DNA of 64,000 bases from Mesorhizobium sophorae (GCF_002270415.1 NZ_NNRI01000007.1:124001-188000), one strand, 5' to 3'. Shown: positions 45,420 through 55,615, counted from the first letter of the stretch. Numbers and translations: made by a program. The notes: a model not told the origin generated them from the sequence alone.

Positions 45420-47309
45420 ATGAACTACAGGCGCGACATCGATGGCCTTCGGGCCGTGGCGGTGCTGCCCGTCCTGCTCTTCCACTTCGGCGTCTCCGCC
45501 ATTCCCGGCGGCTTCACCGGCGTCGACATCTTCTTCGTCATATCGGGCTATCTGATCAGCGGCAGCCTGCTCGACGATCTCGAGCGCGGCGAGTTTTCGA
45601 TCGGTCGCTTCTATTGGCGCCGTGCACGGCGCATCCTGCCGGCGCTGATCTTCGTCATCCTGCTCGCCAGCATTGCCGCCTGGTTCATCCTGCTGCCGTC
45701 GGACCTGCACGAATTCAGCTTTAGCGTGATCGCCGCCTCGACCTTCTGGTCGAACATCTATTTCTGGAAGACGACGAACTATTTCTCCATCGATGCCGAA
45801 CTGCGGCCACTGCTTCACACCTGGTCGCTTTCTGTCGAAGAGCAGTATTATATCTTCGCGCCGATCCTGCTCTATTTGATCTACCGATATGTCTCGAAGC
45901 GCTGGCTGACGGTACTGCTGCCGATCGCCATCGGCAGCTTTGCCGTGGCGGTCATGGCAACGTCGCTGGCGCCGACCGCCGGCTTCTATCTGTTGCCGAC
46001 GCGCCTCTGGGAACTGGCGCTTGGCGCCATGCTGATGCTGAAAAAGCCACCGGCACTTGCCAGCCGGCCGGCGATGGAACTGATCGGCCTCGCCGGCTTT
46101 GCCTTGATCGCCTTCGGTTTTCTAACGATTTCAGAGAGCGATCCGTTTCCGGGCTACAATGCCTTGTTCCCCTGCATCGGAACCGCCCTGCTCATCTATG
46201 CGGGTCATGATCATCCCGGCGCCGACAGGCCGGCACCTGTTGCGACCCGCGTCCTTCGGTTTGCGCCGCTGGTCTGGGTTGGCCTCATTTCCTATTCGCT
46301 CTACCTCGTTCACTGGCCGATCAATTCGTTCGTCCACTATCTCTCGCTGAAGGCCATCGGCGTGCCGACGGTCATCGCGATGATGGTGGCCAGTTTCGCC
46401 CTGGCGACATTTTCCTGGAAGTATGTCGAGCAGCCTTTTCGCCGGAAACGGGCGTTCACCGCCCCCCTGCCGATCTTCGCCTTTTCGGCGACGGCGATCG
46501 CCCTACTCTGTGTCGGCGGCTTGGCCGGCGCGCTGGGTCGTGGTTTTCCGCAACGGTTCCCGGACTTCTCAACGGAGCCGATCCGGGTCGGCGACTGGCG
46601 CAACGGCGTCTGCTTCAACGAAGGGGCCGGCATCGACACCTGGAAGCTCGCCGACTGCACGCGCACGCAGGGCTTTGCCACCAACGTGCTTTTGTGGGGC
46701 GATTCCTTCGCCGCCCACTATGTTTCGGGACTCGACGCCAATGCCCAGAAAATCCAGGCCAATGTCATCCAGTACACCTATGCCGGCTGCCCGCCCGACC
46801 TCACCTATTTTTCCTATGCCCGGCCAAGCTGTACGCTTTTCAACGAACGGGCCCTGTCGATTATCCGCGACGCCAACATCCGGGCGGTGATCCTGAGCGG
46901 CCGATGGACCGACTACCAGGTCAGGGGCTTCGATGGCCTGCAAAAAACGATCGATCGGCTTCGCGACATGGGCGTCAAGGTCTATGTCATCGGCCAGTCA
47001 CCGGAATTCATCGCCGACGTCCAGAAAATCGCTTTCTTCGCAAGACGGGAGCATGCCGGGAATACGTCCTGGCCGACGGCCATGGATCCGGGCATCAACA
47101 AGCGGGTGCTGCCGTTCGCCAAAGGGGCGACATTCATAGATCCGCTGGCATATCTGTGCGATGCGGCCGGCTGTTCGTACGCCGATGCCGACAGCAAGCA
47201 ATTTCTCTATTTCGATTATGGTCACTTCTCTTCCGCCGGCGCGACACTGGCCATCTCAAAGTACTGGCCAAGCTTTGCCGCCGGCAACAAACTCGCCAGG
47301 GCAAGATAG
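45420..47309 (+). CDS. O-acyltransferase with SGNH domain (OafA/YrhL type)
   Basis: About 629 residues. The N-terminal part is an acyltransferase-3 membrane domain: YRRDIDGLRAVAVLPVLLFH contains the essential Arg-His region, and GGFTGVDIFFVISGYLIS, RRARRILPAL and LRPLLHTWSLSVEEQYY are hallmarks. The C-terminal periplasmic part is SGNH-like with LLWGDSFAAH (Ser) and DYGHFS (His). Such enzymes acetylate surface polysaccharides such as O-antigen. ATG 45420 matches the usual family start; ATG 45309, preceded by GAGGA, would add 37 residues and has the better RBS. Confidence 0.88.
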   Translation: MNYRRDIDGLRAVAVLPVLLFHFGVSAIPGGFTGVDIFFVISGYLISGSLLDDLERGEFSIGRFYWRRARRILPALIFVILLASIAAWFILLPSDLHEFSFSVIAASTFWSNIYFWKTTNYFSIDAELRPLLHTWSLSVEEQYYIFAPILLYLIYRYVSKRWLTVLLPIAIGSFAVAVMATSLAPTAGFYLLPTRLWELALGAMLMLKKPPALASRPAMELIGLAGFALIAFGFLTISESDPFPGYNALFPCIGTALLIYAGHDHPGADRPAPVATRVLRFAPLVWVGLISYSLYLVHWPINSFVHYLSLKAIGVPTVIAMMVASFALATFSWKYVEQPFRRKRAFTAPLPIFAFSATAIALLCVGGLAGALGRGFPQRFPDFSTEPIRVGDWRNGVCFNEGAGIDTWKLADCTRTQGFATNVLLWGDSFAAHYVSGLDANAQKIQANVIQYTYAGCPPDLTYFSYARPSCTLFNERALSIIRDANIRAVILSGRWTDYQVRGFDGLQKTIDRLRDMGVKVYVIGQSPEFIADVQKIAFFARREHAGNTSWPTAMDPGINKRVLPFAKGATFIDPLAYLCDAAGCSYADADSKQFLYFDYGHFSSAGATLAISKYWPSFAAGNKLARAR

Positions 47310-47402
47310 CGATCGCAGGTCGATACGCATCGCCGCAGCTTGCGGTGTAAAAGCCGCTTTGCGATTGCCCGAAGGCCAACCCGCATGGTAACGAGGGATC
47401 GC

Positions 47403-47476
47403 GCGGGTATGATGTAATGGTAGCTTGTCAGCTTCCCAAGCTGAACGCGAGGGTTCGATTCCCTCTACCCGCTCCA
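47403..47476 (+). tRNA. tRNA-Gly (anticodon CCC)
   Basis: The acceptor stem GCGGGTA/TACCCGC closes perfectly, with discriminator T and an encoded CCA at 47474-47476. The D-arm contains TAATGGTAG, the anticodon arm TCAGC-TTCCCAA-GCTGA gives CCC, and the T-arm is GAGGGTTCGATTCCCTC. It reads GGG codons. Confidence 0.95.
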
Positions 47477-47716
47477 GCCCATGGCGCCAGAAACAAATTC
47501 GGCGCCCGCCTGTTCGTCGAACACAACCGAGCAGCCTCGTGCAAGTGCTACCGTTGCAAGCGCGTTTGCCACCACGTCATCCGATGAGACGAAATCGCCG
47601 GTCAGTACCCGCAATTCTTCCACGCCTTCAGCCATCGACACGAAATTCCCGACCGATCGTTCGTGCTTGCAGGCCTCGACTACGCAAAGCAGGTCGATCA
47701 TTTCGAAGCTGCGCAT
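47465..47716 (-). CDS. Hypothetical protein (83 aa) overlapping the tRNA end in antisense
   Basis: ATG 47716 has AGGAGG seven bases upstream. The protein begins MRSFEMIDLLCVVEACKHER and has ordinary composition with no family I recognise. Its last 12 bases are antisense to the 3' end of the tRNA gene. The opposite strand is also open across this region, but with Ser/Thr-rich composition and no RBS. Confidence 0.5.
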   Translation of the reverse strand: MRSFEMIDLLCVVEACKHERSVGNFVSMAEGVEELRVLTGDFVSSDDVVANALATVALARGCSVVFDEQAGAEFVSGAMGWSG

Positions 47717-47854
47717 GTTCAGCCTCCTGAAGAAACATCCCTTGCAGAGGTATGAACGCATCGGCAGGAGATAATGTTCCCGGCTTGCGGTTCGCCAGAG
47801 CGGCTCTTTCGTGTGCTTTACGTGCCCGATCGAACTCGACGCCTGGCCGAGCCG

Positions 47855-48844
47855 TCATCCCACCTCTCGCAGGATGAAGTCGTGCAGCATCTTGGCGGCC
47901 GGCGACAGCACACGGTTCTTCACCGTAATCAGGCTGTAGGGCCTGACCTCGATGTCGAATTCGGTCTGGACGACGTCGATGGCGCCGGCCAGCCCGTCGG
48001 GATTCTGGATGAATTTCGCCACCTGGACCGATACCGGTGCAATCGCATCGGAATGTGCGACCATGACCAGGGTCAAGAGCAGCGAGCTGGTGTTGAGGAT
48101 ACGGTCCGGCAAAGCGATGTTGCGGTTGAGGAAATTGCTCTCCATCGCCTGGCGCAAAGGCGACCCGCCCGACTGGAAAACCCAGTCGTAGGCTGCGGTG
48201 TCCTCCAGCCGCACCGCCTCGCCCTTGGTGAGCGGATGGCCCCTGCGCACGATCAGGCAGGCCTTCTCGACGCCGATCACGCGCGACTCGAACAGCCGTG
48301 GATTGAGATCGTCAGGGATGCGCGCGATGATGAAATCATGGCGCGTTGCGATCAATTCGCGTGCCAGCACGTTGGAGGTCTCGACCTGCATGGTGATCTC
48401 TATGCGCGGATAGATGCGGCGGATTTCGCGAATCGCCGGCACCGCCAGCTCGATCGCCGGTGCGGTCACAGCGCCGAGGAACACCGAGCCGCCTTTGCCC
48501 GCCTTGAGTTCGGAAATTTCGCGGTCGACCTCGCGCATTTCCAGGAGGATCGAGCGCGCGCGCCTGGACAATGCCTTGCCGAAAGGCGTCAAGGTGATAC
48601 CGCGCGGCAGCCTTTCGCACAGCTTGACCTCCAGCACGGCCTCCATTTCGCTGATCATGCGCGAAGCCGCCGGCTGAGAAATATTCATAACCTGGGCTGC
48701 CGCGCTCACCCGGCCATGGTCGTCGAGCGCGACGATCATACGCATGTGACGCAAGCTGAGGCCACTGCGCAGCAAGGTTTCGCCGTCGCCCGGCATCTCT
48801 CTGTAACCATTTGAAATCGCATTCGGATTCCTTAGCGCCGCCAT
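47855..48844 (-). CDS. gbpR: LysR-family regulator, GbpR-like
   Basis: A 329-residue LysR protein. The N-terminal winged helix-turn-helix is HMRMIVALDDHGRVSAAAQV followed by MNISQPAASRMISEMEAVL; the rest is the periplasmic-binding-like sensor (GAVTAPAIELAVPAIREI). ATG 48844 has AAGGAGAGG upstream. Divergent from chvE, the position of GbpR in Agrobacterium, where it controls the galactose-binding protein gene in response to sugars. The gene name rests on position plus family. Confidence 0.82.
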   Translation of the reverse strand: MAALRNPNAISNGYREMPGDGETLLRSGLSLRHMRMIVALDDHGRVSAAAQVMNISQPAASRMISEMEAVLEVKLCERLPRGITLTPFGKALSRRARSILLEMREVDREISELKAGKGGSVFLGAVTAPAIELAVPAIREIRRIYPRIEITMQVETSNVLARELIATRHDFIIARIPDDLNPRLFESRVIGVEKACLIVRRGHPLTKGEAVRLEDTAAYDWVFQSGGSPLRQAMESNFLNRNIALPDRILNTSSLLLTLVMVAHSDAIAPVSVQVAKFIQNPDGLAGAIDVVQTEFDIEVRPYSLITVKNRVLSPAAKMLHDFILREVG

Positions 48845-49155
48845 AGCCTCTCCTTGCTTCTGCTCGCAGGCGGCCAGCGGTCGCGCCAGCCGTCTCGCCT
48901 CGATAGCATATACCAATATTGATATAGCAATCATCAAAGATCGCATTTGACAGTTATGGCAAAGGATCACAACCTTCGCGCGTTCCGAGACGCGACGGTC
49001 GCAGACGAGAAAAATCGTATCGATTGAAATCAGCGCCTCGGGGCCATGGGAGGATACCGGAGATCGATATGACGGCAGCAGTGCCTTGGCGCTTCTGCAC
49101 GATTGCGCGGCCCGCGACCCCCGGGGTGCCGCGTCCATCAACCAGGGAGAGTTAA
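48845..49155. promoter_or_regulatory. gbpR-chvE intergenic control region
   Basis: About 310 bases with an AT-rich core. TTGAT-N9-ATCAA at 48919-48937 fits the LysR T-N11-A dyad pattern and is the best candidate GbpR site. TTGACA at 48947-48952 is a -35 candidate for chvE, but the hexamer 17 bases on (CAACCT) is weak. The rest, up to the GGGAGA ribosome site of chvE, shows no gene. Confidence 0.4.
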
Positions 49156-50226
49156 GTGAAAATCATCAAGACGTTAGTCGCCGCCTTGGCGGTCAGCATC
49201 GCGGCCATGTCGGCCACCGCCTACGCAGCCGACAAAGGCCTCGTCGGCGTGCTGATGCCCACCAAGACCTCGCAGCGCTGGATCAATGACGGCGACGCCG
49301 TCAAGTCCCAGCTCGAGGCTCTGGGCTACACCGTCGACCTGCAATATGCGCAGGACGACATTCCAAACCAGCTCAGCCAGCTGGAAAATGAAATCACCAA
49401 GGGCCCGAAGGCGCTGATCATCGCCTCGATCGACGGCACCACCCTGTCGGACGCGCTGCAGAAGGCCGCTGACGCCGGCGTCGTCGTCGTCGCCTATGAC
49501 CGCCTGATCAAGAAGACCGCCAATGTCGACTACTACACGACCTTCGACAATTTCGGCGTCGGCGTCATCCAGGCGAATTCGCTGGTCAAGGGTCTCAAGG
49601 AGCGTTTCCCGAACACCAAGCCCTGGAACGTCGAACTGTTCGGCGGCTCGCCAGACGACAACAACGCCTTTTTCTTTTACAATGGCGCTATCTCCGTCCT
49701 GCAGCCACTGATCGACGACGGCTCGATCAAGATCAAGTCCGGCCAGACCGGCATGGACAAGGTCGGCACCCTGCGCTGGCTGGCGGCAACCGCCCAGGCT
49801 CGCATGGACAATCTGCTCTCGGCCAACTACTCGGACGGCAGCCGTGTCGATGGCGTTCTGTCGCCCTATGACGGCCTGTCGCGTGGTATCACCGCATCGC
49901 TGCGCGCTGTCGGCTACGGCACGGACGCTCAGCCCTGGCCGATCGTGACCGGTCAGGACGCCGAGACCGCCTCGGTCAAGCTGATCATCTCGGGCGAGCA
50001 GTACTCGACCGTGTTCAAGGACACCCGCGAACTGGCCAAGTCGACCGTTGAGCTCGTCGACAAGGTGCTCTCGGGTGGCAAGCCGGACGCCCTCGACACC
50101 AAGACCTACAACAACGACGTCAAGGTCGTTCCCTCGATCCTCTTGACGCCGCATGAGGTCGACAAGTCGAACTACCAGGCCCTGGTGGTCGACTCCGGCT
50201 ACATCAAGGCTGATGACCTGAAGTAA
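49156..50226 (+). CDS. chvE: Periplasmic sugar-binding protein ChvE
   Basis: A 356-residue type I binding protein with a signal peptide ending in [43 protein letters not shown] and [20 protein letters not shown] are typical of ChvE, which binds galactose, glucose, arabinose and related aldoses for uptake, chemotaxis and, in Agrobacterium, VirA signalling. GTG start at 49156 after GGGAGA. Followed by a terminator-like hairpin and gguAB. Confidence 0.94.
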   Translation: MKIIKTLVAALAVSIAAMSATAYAADKGLVGVLMPTKTSQRWINDGDAVKSQLEALGYTVDLQYAQDDIPNQLSQLENEITKGPKALIIASIDGTTLSDALQKAADAGVVVVAYDRLIKKTANVDYYTTFDNFGVGVIQANSLVKGLKERFPNTKPWNVELFGGSPDDNNAFFFYNGAISVLQPLIDDGSIKIKSGQTGMDKVGTLRWLAATAQARMDNLLSANYSDGSRVDGVLSPYDGLSRGITASLRAVGYGTDAQPWPIVTGQDAETASVKLIISGEQYSTVFKDTRELAKSTVELVDKVLSGGKPDALDTKTYNNDVKVVPSILLTPHEVDKSNYQALVVDSGYIKADDLK

Positions 50227-50242
50227 TTCGGTCACAAATCGA

Positions 50243-50271
50243 GGGGTCCTGCGCAACGCAGGGCCCCTTTT
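50243..50271 (+). terminator. Terminator or attenuator hairpin between chvE and gguA
   Basis: GGGGTCCTGCG (50243-50253), loop CAA, CGCAGGGCCCC (50257-50267), then TTTT. The 11-bp stem has one T-G wobble. It would end most transcripts after chvE, giving more binding protein than ATPase and permease. Confidence 0.85.
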
Positions 50272-50347
50272 CGTTCACCAGCAGGCCCGGTATTGTTACC
50301 GACCTCGCCGGCAGTGTTTGCCGACCTCTCAGGGAGCGGTAGTCCCA

Positions 50348-51880
50348 ATGGCCTCGACGATTTTGGAGATGCGCGACATCACCAAGACGTTCCCCGGCGT
50401 GAAGGCGCTGTCGAACGTCAACCTCAGCGTCGAGGAAGGCGAGATCCACGCCGTGGTCGGCGAGAACGGCGCCGGCAAGTCGACGCTGATGAAGGTGCTG
50501 TCCGGCGTCTATGCGTCCGGCACCTATGATGGCGCGATCGTCTACCGTGGCGAGGAATGCCATTTCAAGGGCATTCACGACAGCGAACACAAGGGCATCG
50601 TCATCATCCACCAGGAGCTTGCGCTGGTGCCGATGCTGTCGATCGCCGAAAACATTTTCCTTGGCAACGAACACGCCAGATTTGGCATCATCGACTGGAA
50701 TGCCAACGAGACACGTACCAGCGCCTTGCTGAAGAAGGTGGGCCTCAAGGAGGACCCCAAGACGCTGATCACCAATATCGGCGTCGGCAAGCAGCAACTG
50801 GTCGAGATCGCCAAGGCGCTCAGCAAGGAAGTGCAACTGCTGATCCTCGACGAGCCGACCGCGAGCCTGTCCGAAAAAGACAGCCAGGCGCTGCTCGACC
50901 TGCTGCTCGAATTCAAGCGGCAAGGCATCACCTCGATCCTGATCTCGCACAAGCTCAACGAGGTGAACCGGGTCGCCGACAAGGTCACCATCATCCGCGA
51001 CGGACGGACCATCGAAACACTTGCCAAGAAAGACATCTCGGAGGACCGCATCATCACCTCGATGGTCGGTCGTTCGCTCGACGACCGCTATCCGCCGCGC
51101 GAGCCCAAGATCGGCGAGGTGGTGCTCCAAGTGAAGAACTGGTCGGTCTATCACCCGATCCATGCCGAGCGGCAAGTGATCAAGGGCATCGATATCAATG
51201 TCCGCAAGGGTGAGGTGGTCGGCATCGCCGGGCTGATGGGCGCCGGACGCACCGAATTCGCGATGAGCCTGTTCGGCCGCTCCTATGGCCGCCGCATCAC
51301 TGGCGAGGTGCTGCTCAAGGGCAAGCCGATCGATGTCTCGTCGGTGAGCAAGGCGGTGGAACACGGCATTGCCTACGTCACCGAGGACCGCAAGACCTAC
51401 GGTCTCAATCTCATCGATCACATCAAGCACAACATCACGCTGGCCAACCTGCCCGGCGTGTCGCGCCACGCCGTGATCGACGACCTGCGCGAACTTGCCG
51501 TCGCCAATGACTACAAGGCCAAGACCAACATCCGCTCGTCCAGCGTCTATCAGATGACCGGCAATCTGTCGGGCGGCAATCAACAGAAGGTGGTGCTGTC
51601 GAAATGGCTGTTCGCCAATCCGGAAGTGCTGATTCTCGACGAGCCGACGCGCGGCATCGACGTCGGCGCCAAATATGAAATCTACACTATCATCGCCCGC
51701 CTCGCCTCCGAGGGTAAGGCGATCATCGTCATCTCGTCGGAGATGCCAGAACTGCTCGGCATCACCGACCGCATCTACGTCATGAACGAAGGCCGCATCG
51801 TCGGCGAAATGACGGCGAGCGACGCCAGCCAGGAAAAGATCATGCGCGCCATCGTTCGGGGAGAAGGAAAAGCATCATGA
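50348..51880 (+). CDS. gguA: Sugar ABC transporter ATP-binding protein GguA
   Basis: A 510-residue CUT2 ATPase with two nucleotide-binding halves: GENGAGKST and [15 protein letters not shown] in the first, [22 protein letters not shown] and [14 protein letters not shown] in the second. [14 protein letters not shown] is the usual C-terminus of xylose/galactose-type ATPases. ATG 50348 follows GGGAG. Overlaps gguB by ATGA. Forms the importer with ChvE and GguB. Confidence 0.93.
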   Translation: MASTILEMRDITKTFPGVKALSNVNLSVEEGEIHAVVGENGAGKSTLMKVLSGVYASGTYDGAIVYRGEECHFKGIHDSEHKGIVIIHQELALVPMLSIAENIFLGNEHARFGIIDWNANETRTSALLKKVGLKEDPKTLITNIGVGKQQLVEIAKALSKEVQLLILDEPTASLSEKDSQALLDLLLEFKRQGITSILISHKLNEVNRVADKVTIIRDGRTIETLAKKDISEDRIITSMVGRSLDDRYPPREPKIGEVVLQVKNWSVYHPIHAERQVIKGIDINVRKGEVVGIAGLMGAGRTEFAMSLFGRSYGRRITGEVLLKGKPIDVSSVSKAVEHGIAYVTEDRKTYGLNLIDHIKHNITLANLPGVSRHAVIDDLRELAVANDYKAKTNIRSSSVYQMTGNLSGGNQQKVVLSKWLFANPEVLILDEPTRGIDVGAKYEIYTIIARLASEGKAIIVISSEMPELLGITDRIYVMNEGRIVGEMTASDASQEKIMRAIVRGEGKAS

Positions 51881-53169
51881 CCACCGAAAGCGCTCCCGCG
51901 CCGAAAAGCGGCGTCGCCGAAGATGTGCAGCAGGGGCCGCGTGTGGCCGTCTCGGCGCTGATCACGAATCTGCGCGAATACGGCCTGATCCTGGCGCTGA
52001 TCGCCATCATGGTGTTCTTCCAGTTCACCACGTCCGGCACGCTCTTCAAGCCGGTGAACCTGAGCAATTTGGTGCAGCAGAACAGCTTCATCATCGTGAT
52101 GGCGCTGGGTATGCTTCTGGTGATCGTTTCGGGCCATATCGACCTCAGCGTCGGCTCCGTCGCCGGTTTCATCGGCGCGCTGGCGGCAATGATGATGGTC
52201 ATCTGGCCGCTTGGCCCCCTCAGCAATCCGCTGGTTGTGTCGATCATCTGCCTCATCATCGGCGGCGGCATCGGCGCGGCCCAAGGCTACTGGATTGCCT
52301 ATCACCGAATACCGAGCTTCATCGTGACGCTGGCCGGGATGCTGATCTTCCGCGGCATCTGCCAGGCGCTGCTAGGTGGCGGGTCGTCCGTTGGGCCGCT
52401 TCCAGATGGCTTCAAGGCGCTCAGTTCCGGCTTCATTCCGGACGTGATCGGCCCCTTGACGCTGATCCCGCCGACGGTGAACGCCGCCGGCAAGACCATC
52501 ATCGGCAGCGGCCTGACGCTGCACATGACGACGATCCTGATCGGCGTCGTCGCCGTGCTCGCCTATGCGTATTTCGGGCTCAAGGCACGGCGCACGCGCG
52601 AGCAGCACGGCTACGAAGCCGAACCTTTCACGCTGTTTGTCATCAAGACCCTGGTGACCAGCGCGCTGGCGCTGTTCCTGGTCTACCAGTTCGCCAGCTA
52701 CAGGGGCCTGCCGATCGTTCTCATGGTGATGGGCGTGCTGATCGCACTGTTCGTGTTCGTCACCAAACGCATGACGATCGGCCGGCGCATCTACGCAATG
52801 GGCGGCAATGCCAAGGCGGCACAGCTATCGGGCATCAAGACCGAGCGACTGACCCTGATGGTGTTCGTCAATATGGGCGTGCTGTCGGCGCTTGGCGGCC
52901 TGATCATCGCGGCGCGCCTTGGGCAGGCGGTGCCGGCGGCAGGCCTTGGCAGCGAGCTTGACGTCATCGCCGCAGTGTTCATTGGCGGCGCCTCGGCGAT
53001 GGGTGGTGTCGGCCAGGTCATCGGCGCGGTGGTCGGCGGCTTCATCATGGGCGTGATGAACAACGGCATGTCGATCATGGGCGTCAACGTCGACTGGCAG
53101 CAGGTGGTGAAAGGCCTGGTGCTGCTCGGCGCGGTGGTGTTCGACGTCTACAACAAGAACAAGGGCTGA
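51877..53169 (+). CDS. gguB: Sugar ABC transporter permease GguB
   Basis: A 430-residue RbsC/XylH-family permease, longer than RhaP/Rha[21 protein letters not shown] is the CUT2 permease signature; [20 protein letters not shown] and [20 protein letters not shown] are conserved. Unlike the rhamnose system a single permease is encoded, so it should form a homodimer. Confidence 0.93.
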   Translation: MTTESAPAPKSGVAEDVQQGPRVAVSALITNLREYGLILALIAIMVFFQFTTSGTLFKPVNLSNLVQQNSFIIVMALGMLLVIVSGHIDLSVGSVAGFIGALAAMMMVIWPLGPLSNPLVVSIICLIIGGGIGAAQGYWIAYHRIPSFIVTLAGMLIFRGICQALLGGGSSVGPLPDGFKALSSGFIPDVIGPLTLIPPTVNAAGKTIIGSGLTLHMTTILIGVVAVLAYAYFGLKARRTREQHGYEAEPFTLFVIKTLVTSALALFLVYQFASYRGLPIVLMVMGVLIALFVFVTKRMTIGRRIYAMGGNAKAAQLSGIKTERLTLMVFVNMGVLSALGGLIIAARLGQAVPAAGLGSELDVIAAVFIGGASAMGGVGQVIGAVVGGFIMGVMNNGMSIMGVNVDWQQVVKGLVLLGAVVFDVYNKNKG

Positions 53170-53361
53170 GGGAACCAGGAAGGCATACGGGTCACATCGC
53201 GGCGCTGCCCGGCGGCACGAAAAGAAGTCCCTGAGGGACCAGGCTCGCGAGCGCAATCCGAATGGAGCATTTCACCCGTGGCATGGACGAGGTCCTGGCC
53301 GCGCTGGGCAAGGTTTGCCGTCCCGGCAGCCCCTGCCAAGGCAAATGAGAGAGGATTCATC

Positions 53362-54354
53362 ATGCTGATCTCCCAGATTCTCGATGACGCCGAGACCATC
53401 CGCGTCGTTGCCCGCAACGGCGGCAAGACCCGGATCATCAACGGCGCGCGCAGCGTTTATTCGCTGGCGATGGAGGCCGCCCGCACCGGCGTCGGGCTCG
53501 TCGCGCTGATCGAACGCAAGGGGCTTGGCGAGACAATCGATCTCGATGCCGCCTACAAGAAGGGGCGGCTGCTGTCGCCGATCAACCACCCCGATCCGGC
53601 GCACCTGCATCTGACCGGCACCGGACTGACGCATCTCGGCTCGGCCGCGACACGCGATTCCATGCACAAGAAGCTCGGCGCCGACGGCGAGGAACAGCTG
53701 ACCGATTCCATGAAGATGTTCCGCATGGGGCTGGAGGGCGGCAAGCCGGCGAAAGGCCAGATCGGCGTGCAGCCGGAATGGTTCTACAAGGGCAACGGCA
53801 CGATGGCGGTGGCGCCAGGCGCCGCACTGCTGTCGCCGGCTTTCGCCAAGGACGCCGGCGAAGAGCCGGAAGTGGCCGGCATTTACGTCATCGGCGACGA
53901 CGGCGCGCCGTTCCGTGTCGGCTTCACGCTGTCGAACGAGTTTTCCGACCACGTCACCGAGCGCGTGAACTATCTGTTCCTGGCCCACTCCAAGCTGCGC
54001 AACGCCTCATTCGGGCCGGAAATATTGATCGGCGACTTGCCCTCCGACATCCGCGGCAGCTCGCGCATCTATCGCGACAACGAGGTGCTGTGGGAAAAGC
54101 CGTTCCTGTCAGGCGAAGCGAACATGTCGCACACCATAGCCAATCTCGAACACCACCACTTCAAATATGCGGCTTTCCGCCAGCCGGGCGACGTGCATGT
54201 GCATATGTTCGGAACGGCGACGCTATCCTTCGCCGACGGCATCAAGACCGAGGCCGGCGATCTGTTCGAAATCGAGGCCAAGGATTTTGGCCTGCCGCTG
54301 CGCAACCCACTCGAGATCGAGCAACCGGTGAAGGTGGCGGTGAAGGCGCTTTGA
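53362..54354 (+). CDS. gguC: GguC protein (AraD1/FAH-like family)
   Basis: A 330-residue protein of the GguC/AraD1 family related to the fumarylacetoacetate hydrolase fold (GTGLTHLGSAATRDSMHKK; PEWFYKGNGTMAVAPGAALL; GFTLSNEFSDH). Members are linked to sugar-acid catabolism, probably dehydration of 2-keto-3-deoxy sugar acids, which fits its place after the sugar importer. ATG 53362 follows GAGAGGA; the 192-bp gap after gguB leaves room for a separate promoter. Enzymatic role not proven here. Confidence 0.85.
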   Translation: MLISQILDDAETIRVVARNGGKTRIINGARSVYSLAMEAARTGVGLVALIERKGLGETIDLDAAYKKGRLLSPINHPDPAHLHLTGTGLTHLGSAATRDSMHKKLGADGEEQLTDSMKMFRMGLEGGKPAKGQIGVQPEWFYKGNGTMAVAPGAALLSPAFAKDAGEEPEVAGIYVIGDDGAPFRVGFTLSNEFSDHVTERVNYLFLAHSKLRNASFGPEILIGDLPSDIRGSSRIYRDNEVLWEKPFLSGEANMSHTIANLEHHHFKYAAFRQPGDVHVHMFGTATLSFADGIKTEAGDLFEIEAKDFGLPLRNPLEIEQPVKVAVKAL

Positions 54355-54370
54355 GATAGCGGAGTGGAAA

Positions 54371-54823
54371 ATGAACAGAATGCGGCTTGTCATTTTGTTC
54401 GCGGGCCTAGCCCTGTTCCTGGTCCAGCCGCCATCGGTCGCCTTTAGCGCTGGTCAGTGCAGCGCGAAGTCCTACCGTGAAGCCCACTCGGCGATGACGA
54501 AGCGTCTTCTGGCAACTGGTTATTCGAAAGCACAAGTAGGCTTTCTGATGAGCAATACGGATCGTATAACGTCCGCGCTTCGCAGCGACAGGCTGAACGA
54601 CAATGCCAGTGCCTGCGGTATCGACTCCGCCAGGGCCCATATTCTCGGTTGCCTCGACAAGCAGTTGTTTCCTTTGAAGTCTGGCTCAAGCGCCTCGCTC
54701 GATGAGGAGAAACCGACCAGAGGATTTTGGGGCAGGAAACGCTTGGCCGTACGCGAACTGCTCTTTGTCGGCCAATTTCATGGCTGTCTGGGCGCCGCGA
54801 AAGAGCATCTCTTTCGCGGCTGA
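54371..54823 (+). CDS. Hypothetical secreted protein (150 aa)
   Basis: GGAG precedes ATG 54371. A signal peptide (LVILFAGLALFLVQPPSVAF) is followed by a mature region with four cysteines (GQCSA, SACGI, LGCLD, HGCLG) that could form two disulphides. A tail of basic and hydrophobic residues (RGFWGRKRLAVRELLF) follows. No family recognised. Shorter than usual GC3 bias suggests a less constrained or acquired gene. Confidence 0.6.
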   Translation: MNRMRLVILFAGLALFLVQPPSVAFSAGQCSAKSYREAHSAMTKRLLATGYSKAQVGFLMSNTDRITSALRSDRLNDNASACGIDSARAHILGCLDKQLFPLKSGSSASLDEEKPTRGFWGRKRLAVRELLFVGQFHGCLGAAKEHLFRG

Positions 54824-54841
54824 CCCGGACGGGGTTCAACC

Positions 54842-55615
54842 TCAATAAATATCGAAGTCGAAGTACTTGGCCTGGATCTTCTTGTAGGTACCGTCGGCGA
54901 CGATGGCGTCTATTGCCGCATTGAGCTTGTCGCGCAGCGCGGTGTCTTCCAGGCGAACGGCAATGCCGGCCTGGGTCTCCGTGCCCTTGACGTCACCGAC
55001 CAGCTTGCAGCAGCCGTCGCTTGCCTTCTTCAACCAGTCCACCAGCACGAACTTGTCAGAGATGACGGCATCGAGACGGCCGTTCGTCAGATCGGTGATC
55101 GCCTCTTCCTGGGTCGGGTAGAGTTTCGCCTCCGCGCCAGCCTTGCCATAGACATTCTGGGCATAGTCGGCCTGCGTGGTCGAGGCCTGGGCGCCGACCG
55201 TCTTGCCGGCAAGGGCCGCCGGTTCGGTCGAGGTGAGTTCGGTATCCTTCGGCGCCACCAGCGCGAGCGGAGTCGTATAGTATTTGTTGGTGAAGGAGAC
55301 CTGCTTCTTGCGTTCCTCGGTGATGCTCATCGAGGCGATGATGGCATCGAATTTCTTGGCCTGCAGGGCGGGGATGATGCCGTCCCAGTCCTGGGTGACG
55401 ATCTCGCACTCGACCTTCATCTGCGCACACAGCGCATTGGCGATGTCGATATCGAAGCCGACGACCTTGCCGTCCGGGGTGATGGTGTTGAACGGCGGAT
55501 AGGCACCCTCGGTGCCGATCTTCAGTTTCTCAGCAGCCTGCGCCGACAGAGAGCCGGCCGCCATCAGCAACACGGCAGCACCTGCTGCCGATATGATCCA
55601 TTTTGAAATCCGCAT
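54842..55615 (-). CDS. Polar amino-acid ABC transporter substrate-binding protein
   Basis: A 257-residue family 3 binding protein (PF00497) with a signal peptide ending in AQA. IGTEGAYPPFNTITPDGKVV, GFDIDIANALCAQMKVECEI and DAIIASMSITEERKK match lysine/arginine/ornithine- or general polar-amino-acid-binding proteins; two cysteines (CAQMKVEC) are in the usual place. No permease or ATPase gene lies on either side, so it is an orphan that must borrow a transporter or act elsewhere. ATG 55615 has AAGGGGA 11 bases upstream. Confidence 0.9.
   Translation of the reverse strand: MRISKWIISAAGAAVLLMAAGSLSAQAAEKLKIGTEGAYPPFNTITPDGKVVGFDIDIANALCAQMKVECEIVTQDWDGIIPALQAKKFDAIIASMSITEERKKQVSFTNKYYTTPLALVAPKDTELTSTEPAALAGKTVGAQASTTQADYAQNVYGKAGAEAKLYPTQEEAITDLTNGRLDAVISDKFVLVDWLKKASDGCCKLVGDVKGTETQAGIAVRLEDTALRDKLNAAIDAIVADGTYKKIQAKYFDFDIY

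Noticed and set aside
47481..47774. 97-codon plus-strand frame after the tRNA
   Set aside because: Ser/Thr-rich shadow of the minus-strand frame that has the better RBS and composition.
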